DNA from: Sphingomonas suaedae
Lineage (GTDB): Bacteria; Pseudomonadota; Alphaproteobacteria; Sphingomonadales; Sphingomonadaceae
Reading direction: 5' to 3'
DNA: 64,000 nucleotides
Assembly (NCBI RefSeq): GCF_007833215.1
Contig: NZ_CP042239.1
Span: forward strand, 2,294,001-2,358,000
Shown: piece after piece, positions 1 to 8,204 of the stretch
Layout of the letters: each line of letters begins with the position of its first letter
Position numbering within the stretch: position 1 is the first letter of the stretch
The notes under the pieces: model-generated
Told to the model about the DNA's origin: nothing
The model's database searches: none
Seen by the model: the letters and a program-made list of their open reading frames with translations, nothing else
Position numbers and translations under genes: made by a program

Positions 1-206
1 TTGTTCACCTGATCTACCGCGCCAATGCCTGGGAGGGCGGGAGTCGCGACTTCGAATTTTCCGCCCGCTCGATGCGCGAGCATTGGCAGGCGGGGCGCGA
101 AGCGGTCGCCGAAACCATGGCCAATGCCCGCCTGATCGCCAGCAATATCGCCGACGGCCGCACCGCCGCCTTCGACCTTACCCGCCGCCAGCATCCCCAT
201 CCCTAG
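1..206 (+). CDS. Patatin-like phospholipase, C-terminal end (partial)
   Basis: Only the last 67 codons are inside the window; reading starts in frame at base 3 and ends with TAG at 204-206. The translated tail begins VHLIYRANAWEGGSRDFEFS and continues with an S-M-R-E-H-W-Q-A-G segment. This matches the C-terminal domain (DUF3734 type) of bacterial patatin-like phospholipases, which I recall as 'HLIYR...E..SKDYEFS...M.EHW..G'. The next gene, a 3-hydroxybutyrate dehydrogenase 16 bases downstream, is a frequent partner of this family in alphaproteobacteria, which suggests a link to polyhydroxybutyrate or lipid turnover. The catalytic GxSxG and DGG parts lie outside the window, so activity cannot be judged. 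Confidence 0.8.
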   Translation, partial: VHLIYRANAWEGGSRDFEFSARSMREHWQAGREAVAETMANARLIASNIADGRTAAFDLTRRQHPHP

Positions 207-222
207 TTTCAGGAGTATCCCC

Positions 223-1008
223 ATGTTCCTCAAGGGCAAGTCCGCCATCGTCACCGGCTCCACCTCGGGCATCGGCCTCGCCATCGCCAAGGCGTTCGCG
301 GCGGAGGGCGCGAGCGTGACGATCAACGGGTTCGGTGACGCGGACGCGATCGAGCAGGAGCGCGTGGGGCTGGAGCAGCTGAGCGGCGCCAAAGCGCTGT
401 ATGATGCTGCCGATATGAGCAAGCCCGACGCCATCTATGCGATGGTCGAGCGCTGCCACACCGAGCTTGGCGGCCCCGACATCATCGTCAACAATGCCGG
501 TATCCAGCATGTCGCGGCGATCGAGGACTTTCCCCCGGAGAAATGGGACGCGATCATCGCGATCAATCTCTCCTCCGCCTGGCACATGATGCGTGCCGCG
601 GTGCCGCATATGAAGGCGGCGAAATGGGGCCGCATCCTCTGCACCGCCTCCGCCCACAGCCTCGTCGCCAGCCCCAACAAATCCGCCTATGTCGCCGCCA
701 AGCATGGCATTGCGGGACTGACCAAGACGATCGCGCTGGAAACCGCGACCGACGGCATCACCGTCAACTGCATCTCGCCGGGCTATGTCTGGACGCCGCT
801 GGTCGAGAACCAGATCCCGGACACGATGAAGTCGCGCGGCCTGACCCGCGAGCAGGTGATGAACGACGTGCTCCTCGCCGCGCAGCCGACCAAGGAGTTC
901 GTCCAGCCCGAACAGGTCGCCGCGCTGGCGCTGTTCCTGTGCCGCGAAGAGGCGAAGGCGATCACCGGCGCCAATTATTCGATGGACGGCGGGTGGACCG
1001 CGGCATGA
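223..1008 (+). CDS. bdhA: 3-hydroxybutyrate dehydrogenase (SDR family)
   Basis: NAD-dependent oxidation of D-3-hydroxybutyrate to acetoacetate, a step in using polyhydroxybutyrate. The 261-residue protein is a full-length classical short-chain dehydrogenase. It has the N-terminal cofactor motif TGSTSGIG (residues 12-19), the NNAG motif (about 90-93), and the catalytic Ser...YVAAK group (about 155-159). The C-terminus ends GANYSMDGGWTA, as in PhbD/BdhA enzymes. An AGGAG ribosome site sits 7-8 bases before the ATG. The gene lies directly behind the patatin-like gene and overlaps the next lipoprotein gene by ATGA, so all three are probably cotranscribed. Other SDR substrates cannot be excluded, but overall similarity to BdhA is strong. 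Confidence 0.9.
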   Translation: MFLKGKSAIVTGSTSGIGLAIAKAFAAEGASVTINGFGDADAIEQERVGLEQLSGAKALYDAADMSKPDAIYAMVERCHTELGGPDIIVNNAGIQHVAAIEDFPPEKWDAIIAINLSSAWHMMRAAVPHMKAAKWGRILCTASAHSLVASPNKSAYVAAKHGIAGLTKTIALETATDGITVNCISPGYVWTPLVENQIPDTMKSRGLTREQVMNDVLLAAQPTKEFVQPEQVAALALFLCREEAKAITGANYSMDGGWTAA

Positions 1009-1625
1009 AGCCCGCGTTCCCGCTCATCGCAGTGGCGGTCGCACTGTCGCTGGCAGGATGCTCGCGCGGCGGTCTTGCGGGCGAAGCCGGGCCGGAAACC
1101 CGCTGGCGCCAGGTGACCACGGCGCAGGATCGCGACCGGCTGCGTGATTGGCGCAAGGCATGGGTCGAGGCGCTTCCCGCCGCCCGCACCGCCGACAATG
1201 GCGTGATCGCGAGCGAGCGTGCGCTGTTCGAGCCGGATCAGGCGATGCCAAACGCGATGCCGCCAGCGGGCGATTATCGCTGCCGGACCTTCAAGCTCGG
1301 CGCCAAGCGGCCCGGCCTGCGCACCTTCTATGCCCAGCCCTGGTCGCGCTGCCGCATCGGGCGACAGGGCGACATGCCCGTCTTCGCGAAGCTCGAAGGG
1401 ACCCAGCGCCCCTATGGCACGCTCTATGCGGAGACCGATGCCCGGGTGATTTTCCTCGGCGCGCTCGAACTGGGCGACGAAACGACCACGCTCGCTTATG
1501 GCCAGGATGCGAAGCGGGACATGGCGGGTTATGTCGAGCGGATCGGCGTCGGACGCTGGCGGCTCGTCCTGCCCTGGCCCAGCTTCGAATCGCAGCTGGA
1601 CGTAATCGAACTGGTCCCCGCCTGA
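1005..1625 (+). CDS. DUF4893 lipoprotein
   Basis: A 206-residue predicted lipoprotein of unknown function. The start at 1005 is chosen because it overlaps the bdhA stop (ATGA) and gives a clean signal peptide, MKPAFPLIAVAVALSLAGCS, with the lipobox Cys at residue 19. The mature part contains WRQVTTAQDRDRLRDWRKAW and a PPAGDYRCRTFKLG stretch typical of DUF4893 proteins, which are common in Sphingomonadales. Two further cysteines (in DYRCR and SRCRIG) may form a disulphide. The longer open frame starting upstream at 543 runs through bdhA in another frame and is not a real extension. The function of the family is unknown to me. Confidence 0.85.
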   Translation: MKPAFPLIAVAVALSLAGCSRGGLAGEAGPETRWRQVTTAQDRDRLRDWRKAWVEALPAARTADNGVIASERALFEPDQAMPNAMPPAGDYRCRTFKLGAKRPGLRTFYAQPWSRCRIGRQGDMPVFAKLEGTQRPYGTLYAETDARVIFLGALELGDETTTLAYGQDAKRDMAGYVERIGVGRWRLVLPWPSFESQLDVIELVPA

Positions 1626-1676
1626 CCCGGGCGCTTGGACATTGCACCGTCGCGTTGGCGGGTTAGGGTAGCGCGC

Positions 1677-2993
1677 ATGAAAATGCTGCTCCTCACCGCC
1701 GCCGCCGCGGGCCTCACGCTTGCCGTCCCCGCCGCTGCGGACAGCGTCCGCGACGCCACCGCACGCGAGCTACCCGCGCTGATGACGCTTTACCGCGACC
1801 TCCACGCCAATCCCGAGCTGAGCCTTGCCGAGGTGAAGACGGCTGCCAAGCTCGCGGCCGAAGCGCGCAAGGCGGGCTACACCGTGACCGAGAAGGTCGG
1901 CGGAACCGGCGTGGTCGCGGTGATGAAGAATGGCGAGGGACCGACGATCCTGATCCGCGCCGATATGGACGGATTGCCGGTGACCGAGGAAACCGGCCTG
2001 CCCTTCGCGTCGAAGGTCCGCGGCAAGACGCCCGAGGGGGTCGAGACCGGCATCATGCACGCCTGCGCGCACGATACACACATGACCGCCTGGGTCGGCA
2101 CGCTGCGCAATCTGGCGGCGATGAAGGATCAGTGGCGCGGCACGGTGGTGATGATCGCCCAGCCCGCCGAGGAAAGCAGCGGCGGCGCGATCGCGATGCT
2201 CGAGGACGGGCTCTACACCCGTTTCCCCAAGCCCGATTACGCCATCGCCTTCCACAACAGCGCCGCGCTGCCCGCAGGGACCATCGGCATCCGCTCGGGC
2301 CCGACCTTCGCCAGCGTCGATTCGGTCGACATCCTCGTGAAGGGAGTCGGCGGCCATGGCGCGTACCCTGCGACGACCAAGGACCCGATCGTGCTCGGCG
2401 CGCGCATCGTCTCGGCGCTTCAGACCATCGTCGCGCGTGAGGTCGATCCGCTCGATTCGGCCGTCGTCACCGTCGGCAGTTTCCAGGGCGGGACCCGCCA
2501 CAACATCATTCCCGATTCCGCGCTGCTACTGCTCACCGTCCGCTCCTACACGCCCGCGGTGCGCAAGCAGCTGCTCGACAGCATCGCGCGCATCGCAAAA
2601 GGCGAGGCGGTCGCGGCGGGCGTTCCGGAGGACCGGATGCCGCAGGTGACTGTGCGCGAACCCTTCACCCCGCCTGCGGTGAGCACGCCGGAATTTGCGG
2701 GCAAGCTCAAATCGCTGTTTACCGCGCGCTTCGGCGCGGCGCGGGTCCAGGAGGTCGCGCCGGTGATGGCTGGGGAGGACTTCGGCCGCTACCATATCGC
2801 CGATCCGAAGATCCAAAGCGTGATCTATTGGGTTGGCGGGGTACCGCAGGATCATTGGGATGCAGCGCAGAAGCGCGGCGGCACCGGCCTGCCCTCGCTC
2901 CACAGCCCCAAATGGGCGCCCGATGCGGAAAAGGTGATCGGCACTGCGGCGGAGGCGATGACCGCGGCGGCGCTGGATGTGTTGAAGCCCTGA
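1677..2993 (+). CDS. Secreted M20-family amidohydrolase / peptidase
   Basis: Zinc-dependent amide-bond hydrolase of the M20 aminoacylase/carboxypeptidase group (IAA-amino acid hydrolase and hippurate hydrolase relatives). The 438-residue protein starts with a cleavable signal peptide (LLTAAAAGLTLAVPAAA), so it should act in the periplasm. Metal and catalytic motifs are ADMDGLPV, HACAHDTH, AEESSGG and the dimerisation-domain segment GGHGAYP; near the C-terminus comes AGEDFGRY. The family consensus HACGHD is HACAHD here. The start at 1677 fits the signal peptide better than the in-frame codon at 1635. The real substrate cannot be told from sequence. Confidence 0.87.
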   Translation: MKMLLLTAAAAGLTLAVPAAADSVRDATARELPALMTLYRDLHANPELSLAEVKTAAKLAAEARKAGYTVTEKVGGTGVVAVMKNGEGPTILIRADMDGLPVTEETGLPFASKVRGKTPEGVETGIMHACAHDTHMTAWVGTLRNLAAMKDQWRGTVVMIAQPAEESSGGAIAMLEDGLYTRFPKPDYAIAFHNSAALPAGTIGIRSGPTFASVDSVDILVKGVGGHGAYPATTKDPIVLGARIVSALQTIVAREVDPLDSAVVTVGSFQGGTRHNIIPDSALLLLTVRSYTPAVRKQLLDSIARIAKGEAVAAGVPEDRMPQVTVREPFTPPAVSTPEFAGKLKSLFTARFGAARVQEVAPVMAGEDFGRYHIADPKIQSVIYWVGGVPQDHWDAAQKRGGTGLPSLHSPKWAPDAEKVIGTAAEAMTAAALDVLKP

Positions 2994-3003
2994 CACAAAA
3001 GGC

Positions 3004-3080
3004 CGTTTGCCCTGAGCCTGTCGACCGGCCGAAGCGACCGCTGTGGATCCTCCGCCCTCCGATAAGGCTCAGGGCAAACG
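3004..3080. repeat. Inverted repeat of the GCCCTGAGCC type
   Basis: A left arm reading GTTTGCCCTGAGCCTGTCGA and a right arm reading GGCTCAGGGCAAAC face each other across about 43 bases, behind the M20 gene and ahead of a convergent small gene. A related element lies at 16614-16696. Similar sequences are widespread between genes in sphingomonads. It may serve as a weak transcription terminator between the convergent genes, but I see no T-run. Confidence 0.7.
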
Positions 3081-3095
3081 CACTGCCGGTTACCG

Positions 3096-3338
3096 TTACT
3101 CCGCGTCGGCCCGCTTCTTCGCCAGCTCCGCTTCTTTTTCCGCATCATAGCCCGTCGCAGGCGCGGCATGGTGCGAATGCACCGGCTGCGTCCCGGAGGG
3201 CGGATCGGAGGCATCCATGGACTCGTCGAGTGCGCGGTCGAGCCGTGCTTCCTTGCTCTCCGGGTTGCGGTCCAGCCGTTCGCTGATGCTCTCGTCGGTC
3301 CCGGCGTCGCCGCGCTTCTTGTCCTGGTCTTCCATCAT
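3096..3338 (-). CDS. Small hydrophilic protein, unknown
   Basis: An 80-residue, highly charged protein starting MMEDQDKKRGDAGTDESISE, with a central segment rich in Asp, Glu, Arg and Ser and a C-terminal EKEAELAKKRADAE tail. It has no hydrophobic segment, no cysteines and no recognised motif. The start is put at the first of two adjacent ATG codons, after a GGAACGATG context; the in-frame codon 51 bases upstream would add a basic stretch unlike the rest. It is probably an intrinsically disordered or stress-related small protein, but that is inference from composition alone. It lies downstream of the Bax-inhibitor gene with a terminator between them. Confidence 0.6.
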   Translation of the reverse strand: MMEDQDKKRGDAGTDESISERLDRNPESKEARLDRALDESMDASDPPSGTQPVHSHHAAPATGYDAEKEAELAKKRADAE

Positions 3339-3410
3339 CGTTCCAACTCCCAAGGGATGTGAACGTAAAACGCGCCGAGGCAACCACACGTTCCAGCCGC
3401 CAAATGCAGA

Positions 3411-3438
3411 AAGGCCCGGCCATCGCTGGCCGGGCCTT
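3411..3438 (-). terminator. Rho-independent terminator after the BI-1 gene
   Basis: A perfect 12-base stem (AAGGCCCGGCCA / TGGCCGGGCCTT) with a 4-base loop. Read on the minus strand it is followed by TTTCTGCATTTGG. It lies 28 bases beyond the stop codon of the Bax-inhibitor-like gene. Confidence 0.85.
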
Positions 3439-3465
3439 CCCTACTTGTCGGTTCTGACGCTGCGA

Positions 3466-4215
3466 TCAGTCGCGCGACGTGCCCATGAGGGCGAGCAGGA
3501 ACTGGAACATGTTGATGAAGTCGAGATAGAGCGAGAGTGCGCTCATGATGACGACCTTGCCCACCATGTCGGTACCCGCGACATATTGGTACATGCTCTT
3601 GATCCGCTGCGTGTCATACGCCGTCAGGCCAGCGAAGATCAGCACGCCGCCGATGCTGATGATCAGCGACAGCGTGGTCGACTGGGTAAAGATGTTGATG
3701 ATCATGGCGACCAGCAGTCCAACCACGCCAATGATCAGGAAGCTGCCGAACGCGGTCAGGTCACGCTTGGTGGTATAGCCATAGAGGCTCAGCGCCACGA
3801 AGCCCGCCGCCGTTGCGAAGAATGCCTGCGCGACCGACGTGCCGGTGTAGCGCAGCAGCAGCGTCGAGAGCGACAGGCCCATCAGGACCGCGAAGCTCCA
3901 GAACAGAATCTGCAAGGTGCCTGTCGACATCTTGTTCTGGCCGAAGCTCATCGCGAACACGATCGCCAACGGCGACAGCACGATCAGCCACACCAGCGGC
4001 CCGCCATTGGCGAACACCGAATAGGCGACCGACTGCTCACCGCCCCAGGCGAACAGCAATGCGACGATGCCGCTGAGCAGAACGCCCGACGCCATATAGT
4101 TGTAAACCGAAAGCATATAGGACCGCAGCCCCGCATCATACGCGGCGCTATCCCGCGTACCTGCGGCCGTCGCGTACGGCGCGGCGGTCGATTGGGGGTC
4201 AGACCAGTTAGCCAT
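3466..4215 (-). CDS. Bax inhibitor-1 / YccA family membrane protein
   Basis: A 249-residue inner-membrane protein with a soluble N-terminus of about 35 residues and seven hydrophobic segments, the layout of the BI-1/YccA (UPF0005) family. Recognisable family features are the YMASGVLLSGIVAL first membrane segment, the central STLLLRYTGTSVAQAFFATAA segment, and the C-terminal IMSALSLYLDFINMFQFLL with its conserved aspartate. Members include YccA, which modulates FtsH protease, and pH-sensitive calcium-leak channels; which role applies here is unknown. It is transcribed alone with its own terminator and is divergent from thpR. Confidence 0.92.
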   Translation of the reverse strand: MANWSDPQSTAAPYATAAGTRDSAAYDAGLRSYMLSVYNYMASGVLLSGIVALLFAWGGEQSVAYSVFANGGPLVWLIVLSPLAIVFAMSFGQNKMSTGTLQILFWSFAVLMGLSLSTLLLRYTGTSVAQAFFATAAGFVALSLYGYTTKRDLTAFGSFLIIGVVGLLVAMIINIFTQSTTLSLIISIGGVLIFAGLTAYDTQRIKSMYQYVAGTDMVGKVVIMSALSLYLDFINMFQFLLALMGTSRD

Positions 4216-4345
4216 CTCAAACTCCTTTGCCCGGCGGTCTCAGATCATCGGCCGCCCGGATGTGATCGAATATCATGGTTTGCGGGCCGACTTTCAAGGA
4301 AAACCGGAATCGCCCCGCCTGACATAAACGGTTAAGGGGCCCTCC

Positions 4346-4885
4346 ATGCATCGCCTGTTCGTCGCATTGCGGCCACCGCCGCCGATTCGCGCGCGCTTGC
4401 TCGGCCTGATGGGCGGGGTACCGGGCGCGCGCTGGCAGAGCGAGGACCAGCTCCATTTGACCTTGCGCTTCGTCGGCGAGGTCGATTCGCGCACCGCCGA
4501 CGATGTCGCGGCGGCGCTCGGCAGCATTCGCTTCGACCTGCCCCCGCTGCGCCTGTCGGGCTGCGGGATGTTCGACACGCGGGGCAAGCCGAACGCGCTC
4601 TGGGCGGGGGTCGCGCCGCGCGATCCGCTCGCCGCGCTTCATCGCAAGGTCGATGCCGCGATCGTCCGCGCGGGGCTGGAACCGGAGCACCGCGCCTTCG
4701 TGCCGCACATCACCCTCGCCCGCCTCTCCGGATCGGCGGGTCCGGCGGACCGTTTTCTCGTCGATCATGCGGGCCTTACCAGCCCGGATTTCGCCGTCAC
4801 GCACATGACGCTCTACGAAAGCCGCCTCCGCCATGGCGGCGCCAGCTATGATGCGATCGAGCGCTATAGACTGAACGCCATCTGA
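4346..4885 (+). CDS. thpR: RNA 2',3'-cyclic phosphodiesterase
   Basis: A 2H-phosphoesterase of 179 residues. It opens 2',3'-cyclic phosphate RNA ends and in vitro can join tRNA halves. Both hallmark H-x-T/S-x motifs are present: HLTLRF near residue 39 and HITLAR near residue 127, forming the two-fold active site. The N-terminus MHRLFVALRPPPPIR is typical for ThpR/LigT. The length agrees with the family. It is divergent from the BI-1 gene, 130 bases away, and convergent with sodC across a strong hairpin. Confidence 0.92.
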   Translation: MHRLFVALRPPPPIRARLLGLMGGVPGARWQSEDQLHLTLRFVGEVDSRTADDVAAALGSIRFDLPPLRLSGCGMFDTRGKPNALWAGVAPRDPLAALHRKVDAAIVRAGLEPEHRAFVPHITLARLSGSAGPADRFLVDHAGLTSPDFAVTHMTLYESRLRHGGASYDAIERYRLNAI

Positions 4886-4888
4886 TCC

Positions 4889-4916
4889 GTCACCCCGGCG
4901 CGGAAGCCGGGGTGAC
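4889..4916. terminator. Bidirectional hairpin between thpR and sodC
   Basis: A perfect 11-base stem, GTCACCCCGGC / GCCGGGGTGAC, with a 6-base loop sits exactly between the convergent stop codons of thpR and sodC. No long T-run follows on either strand, so it may end transcription weakly or be one of the many intergenic repeats. The arms resemble those of family D at 12077-12139. Confidence 0.6.
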
Positions 4917-4928
4917 GCACGCTTTCAT

Positions 4929-5516
4929 CTAGCCCGCCGCGAACACGCCGCACGCGACGCGGTCGCCGCTATTGCCCGACGGATCGGTCTTCTGATCGTC
5001 CGCGCCCGCATGGACCACGAACGCAGATCCGTCCGCGTCGAGCAGTCCCGCCATCGTCCCCGAGCGCAGCGTGAAGGTCAGCGTGCCCGTCCCATCATCC
5101 GCGACGGTCAGATTGGGCATGTCACCCGCATGGGCACCCTGGGGATTTTCCAGCCCATGCTGGGTCGATTCCGGATTCCAATGACCACCCGCCGTGGTGA
5201 AGCCAGGCGCATCGCACTTGCCGGTCATATGGACATGGACGCCATGGTCACCCGGCGTGATGCCGTTGACCGAAACGGTGACCCCAAGTCCCTCGGGCGT
5301 GACGGTGGCGATCGCGCTGCCCGCCGCGCTGCCATCGGCCTTGGTCAGCGTCGCGGTCGCCGACTGCGCGGCTTCGCTGCCATTCTCCATCGGCATGGCC
5401 ATATTCTCCATCGGCATCGCCATATTGTCGACCGTGGCGGTGTTGGTCGTCTCGCTACCGCCGCACGCAGCGGTCAGTGCCAGCGCCGCGATTGCGCAGC
5501 CGGTTCGGATCATCAT
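4929..5516 (-). CDS. sodC: Cu/Zn superoxide dismutase lipoprotein
   Basis: Converts superoxide to oxygen and hydrogen peroxide in the periplasm. The 195-residue precursor has a lipobox (LTAACGG, Cys 19). The SOD domain carries the copper-ligand segment GVHVHMTGKC, the GGHWNPES zinc-loop region, the GDMPNLTV segment and the final FVVHAG plus DRVACGVF, so ligands and the disulphide cysteines are present. Between lipobox and domain lies an unusual linker with the tandem peptide NMAMPME repeated twice; it is rich in methionine and could bind copper (inference). It follows xerC by 63 bases on the same strand. Two ATG codons in a row mark the start. Confidence 0.93.
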   Translation of the reverse strand: MMIRTGCAIAALALTAACGGSETTNTATVDNMAMPMENMAMPMENGSEAAQSATATLTKADGSAAGSAIATVTPEGLGVTVSVNGITPGDHGVHVHMTGKCDAPGFTTAGGHWNPESTQHGLENPQGAHAGDMPNLTVADDGTGTLTFTLRSGTMAGLLDADGSAFVVHAGADDQKTDPSGNSGDRVACGVFAAG

Positions 5517-5579
5517 GCCGTCTCTCCTGTTGCAAATCCTCGCGACGCCAATGTGCGAGGCGGGGGAAGGGTTCCGAAA

Positions 5580-6473
5580 TCATGCCCGGGGATGGGCGTT
5601 GCGATAGACGTCGAGCAAATGCGCCGCGTCCACCGCGGTATAAATCTGCGTCGAGCTCAGGCTGGCATGGCCGAGCAATTCCTGCAACGCCCGCAGGTCC
5701 GCCCCGCGTCCCAGCAGATGCGTCGCGAAACTGTGGCGCAGCGCGTGCGGCGTCGTCCGTTCGGGGAGTCCCAGCCGTACCCGCGCCGCGCGCACCGCGC
5801 GACGAATCAGGGCAGGCGCCAGCGGCCCGCCCCGCGCGCCCCGGAACAGCGGCACGGCCGGCGCAGGGCCGTAAGGGCAGAGGCGTACATACTCCTCCAC
5901 CGCAGCACGCACCTGCGGCAACAGCGGCACGATCCGCGTCTTGTCACGCTTGCCCGTTACCCGCAGCGTTTCGCCCATCGGCAGGTCCGCGCCGGTCAGC
6001 GCCATCGCCTCGCCGATGCGCAATCCTGCACCATAGAGCAGCAACAGCACCGCCAGGTCACGCGCGCCGATCCACGGTTCACGCGCATCCTCCGCCACCT
6101 CTTCGGCCAGCGCCACCGCCTCGTCAGGCGATACCGGACGCGGCACGCCTTTCTTGACGCGCGGCCCGCGCAGCCGGGGGAGCTCGGCGTCCTCCCCGCC
6201 CGCAAAGTTCAGGAACGCCCGCACCGCCGACAGCTCCCGCGCCGCGCTGGCATTGCCGATCCCGTCAGTGCGCCGCTGCGCCAGATAGGCGCGCAGGTCG
6301 GCGGCGGTCACCTTGCCCAGCGCGCCACGATCCACCGCCGCGCCCCAATGCCCCGACAGAAAGGTCATCAACCGCGCCGCCGTCGCCTCATAGGCCCGCA
6401 CCGTATGCGCCGAACGCCGCCGATCCCGCGCCAGATGCGCGCCGAACAGCAAGGGCAGGGGCCGGTCGTCCAT
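5580..6473 (-). CDS. xerC: Tyrosine recombinase XerC
   Basis: Site-specific recombinase that with XerD resolves chromosome dimers at dif. The 297-residue protein has the N-terminal SAM-like DNA-binding domain (about 1-95) and a complete catalytic set. The catalytic residues are Arg in YGAGLRIGEA, Lys in TGKRDKTRIV, the HALRHSFATHLL box, His in ELLGHASLSS and the nucleophile Tyr in TQIYT. The arrangement and length are those of chromosomal XerC rather than of a phage integrase, and no mobile-element cargo lies beside it. The upstream side carries a family D repeat. Confidence 0.93.
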   Translation of the reverse strand: MDDRPLPLLFGAHLARDRRRSAHTVRAYEATAARLMTFLSGHWGAAVDRGALGKVTAADLRAYLAQRRTDGIGNASAARELSAVRAFLNFAGGEDAELPRLRGPRVKKGVPRPVSPDEAVALAEEVAEDAREPWIGARDLAVLLLLYGAGLRIGEAMALTGADLPMGETLRVTGKRDKTRIVPLLPQVRAAVEEYVRLCPYGPAPAVPLFRGARGGPLAPALIRRAVRAARVRLGLPERTTPHALRHSFATHLLGRGADLRALQELLGHASLSSTQIYTAVDAAHLLDVYRNAHPRA

Positions 6474-6519
6474 CGGCGTACCCTAGCCACGTCGAAACCG
6501 GGCGTCATCAAGTTGAACC

Positions 6520-6606
6520 AGCATTGCTCCCCTGCGAAAGCAGGGGTCCAGGGTCGCAGGCGATGACGATTGCAGCTCTGGACCCCTGCTTTCGCAGGGG
6601 AACAGT
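6520..6606. repeat. Family D palindromic repeat, copy 1
   Basis: Left arm CCCCTGCGAAAGCAGGGGTCC and right arm GGACCCCTGCTTTCGCAGGGG are separated by about 38 bases. Each arm can itself form a hairpin around GCGAAAGC or GCTTTCGC. Related copies lie at 12077-12139 and 30498-30578. It occupies the space between the divergent xerC and alpha/beta-hydrolase genes, so it cannot be only a terminator. Confidence 0.85.
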
Positions 6607-6666
6607 TTGGATCAGTCGCTGGACAGACCTCGACGCCGCTTGCCGATACGCCCTAAGACCCCGTCC

Positions 6667-7404
6667 ATGATCAACGCTGACGGCCATCGCATCGCATTCC
6701 ATCACAGTCCCGGGACCGGGCCGACCATCGTCTTTCTCCCCGGCTATGCGTCCGACATGAGCGGAAGCAAGGCGGTGGCGATCGAGGCATGGGCGCAGGC
6801 TAATGGCCGCGCGTTCCTCCGCTTCGACTATGCCGGGTGCGGCGAGAGCGAGGGCGCGTTCGAGGACCAGACCCTCGCCAGCTGGCGCGACGACGCGCTG
6901 TTGCTGATCGATCGGATGATCGACGGTCCGGTCGTCCTCGTCGGATCGTCGATGGGCGGATGGATCATGCTGCTGCTGGCAAAGGCCCGGCCCGAGCGGA
7001 TCGCCGCAATGGTCGGCATCGCCGCCGCGCCCGACTTCACCGACTGGGGCTTCACCCAGGAGCAGAAGATGACGCTGCTGTCCGAGGGGCGTCTCGAACA
7101 GCCGTCCATCTATTCGCCGCAGCCCACCATCACCACCCGCGCCTTCTGGTCGTCGGGCGAGGCCAATCGGTTGATGCATGGCCCGATCGCGATCGACGCC
7201 CCCGCCCGCCTGATCCATGGCCAGCGCGATCCCGACGTGCCGTGGGAGCGCAGCGTCGCGCTCGCCCGCCTCCTGCGTTCAGACGATGTGCAGACTATCC
7301 TCGTCAAGGATGGCGACCACCGCCTGTCGCGCGCGCAGGACATCGCCCTGATCCTGCGCACGCTCGAAGAAGCTCCGGGCTCGGACATCGCCCCCATCCC
7401 ATGA
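6667..7404 (+). CDS. Alpha/beta hydrolase, ABHD10-like
   Basis: A 245-residue cytosolic serine hydrolase. The nucleophile elbow is GSSMG with Ser 95, the acid is in HGQRDPDVPW and the histidine in DGDHRLS. The DYAGCGESEG segment, the SWRDDALLLID stretch and the overall length resemble the ABHD10 / palmitoyl-protein thioesterase-like carboxylesterase group common in alphaproteobacteria. The start at 6667 is preferred because the domain begins there; the longer reading from 6607 runs through the repeat arm. It overlaps the following TPR gene by ATGA, so the two are translationally coupled. The natural substrate is unknown. Confidence 0.85.
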   Translation: MINADGHRIAFHHSPGTGPTIVFLPGYASDMSGSKAVAIEAWAQANGRAFLRFDYAGCGESEGAFEDQTLASWRDDALLLIDRMIDGPVVLVGSSMGGWIMLLLAKARPERIAAMVGIAAAPDFTDWGFTQEQKMTLLSEGRLEQPSIYSPQPTITTRAFWSSGEANRLMHGPIAIDAPARLIHGQRDPDVPWERSVALARLLRSDDVQTILVKDGDHRLSRAQDIALILRTLEEAPGSDIAPIP

Positions 7405-8153
7405 TCCTGTTCCTGCTCGCTCAAACCGCCGCGTCCGCCGCCCCCGTCGCCGGGCCGCCCTCGCCCGACCAGAAGCGTTGGGAGAATTGCGTCGAGCTCG
7501 CCATCGCCGATCCCGCCCGCGGCATCGCCGAAGCCGATCGGTGGAAGCTCGCGGGCGGCAATTTCCTGACCCATCAATGCCGCGGCATGGCCTATGCCGC
7601 GCAACGCCGCTGGACGAGCGCGGGCGACGCCTTCGAAACCGCCGCGCGGGAGGCGGAAGTGGCCCGCGACGCGCGCGCCCCCAACTATTGGGCACAGGCG
7701 GGCAATGCCTGGCTCGCCGCCGGGGACGCGGGCAAGGCGCGCGCGGCGCTCGACGCTGCGCTCGCGACCGGCACGCTGACGGGCCTCGAACTCGGCGAAG
7801 CGCATCTCGATCGCGCCCGCGCGCTGGTCGCTGCCGGCAACCTAGCGGGCGCGCGCGCCGATCTCGATCAGGCGCTGGTCCATGCCGCCGCCGATCCGAT
7901 GGCATGGCTGCTCTCCGCCAATCTCGCCCGCCGCATGGGCGATATCCCGCTCGCGAAGACCCATATCGCCCGCGCGCTGGAGCGCGCCGCCGATGACGCT
8001 TCGGTCCAGCTCGAAGCCGGGAATATCGCCGCCGTCGCGCGGGACGCGGCGGGAGCGAAGGCCGGCTGGACGCGCGCCGCACAACTGGCCCCGGACAGTC
8101 CGATCGGCCGCTCCGCCCGCGCCGCCCTCGAACAATTCGCCGCGCAGGAATAG
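7401..8153 (+). CDS. Exported TPR-repeat protein
   Basis: A 250-residue protein with an N-terminal signal-like segment (MILFLLAQTAASAAPVAG) and then a series of helical Ala-rich repeats: a Trp-containing first unit around GMAYAAQRRWTSAGDAFETAA, then units around NAWLAAGDAGKARAALDAAL, ALVAAGNLAGARADLDQAL and NLARRMGDIPLAKTHIARAL. These fit tetratricopeptide repeats, so it is probably a periplasmic scaffold protein. Its start codon overlaps the hydrolase stop, which suggests a joint function with that hydrolase. I do not recognise a more specific family. Confidence 0.8.
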   Translation: MILFLLAQTAASAAPVAGPPSPDQKRWENCVELAIADPARGIAEADRWKLAGGNFLTHQCRGMAYAAQRRWTSAGDAFETAAREAEVARDARAPNYWAQAGNAWLAAGDAGKARAALDAALATGTLTGLELGEAHLDRARALVAAGNLAGARADLDQALVHAAADPMAWLLSANLARRMGDIPLAKTHIARALERAADDASVQLEAGNIAAVARDAAGAKAGWTRAAQLAPDSPIGRSARAALEQFAAQE

Positions 8154-8204
8154 ATTCTCCAGCGACGCTCCCTATCTCTGGCGCGAACCAGACAGGGACT
8201 CCCG

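Noticed and set aside
5580..6473. Recombinase as sign of an integrated element
   Set aside because: Sequence and length match chromosomal XerC; no att-like repeat or cargo lies next to it.
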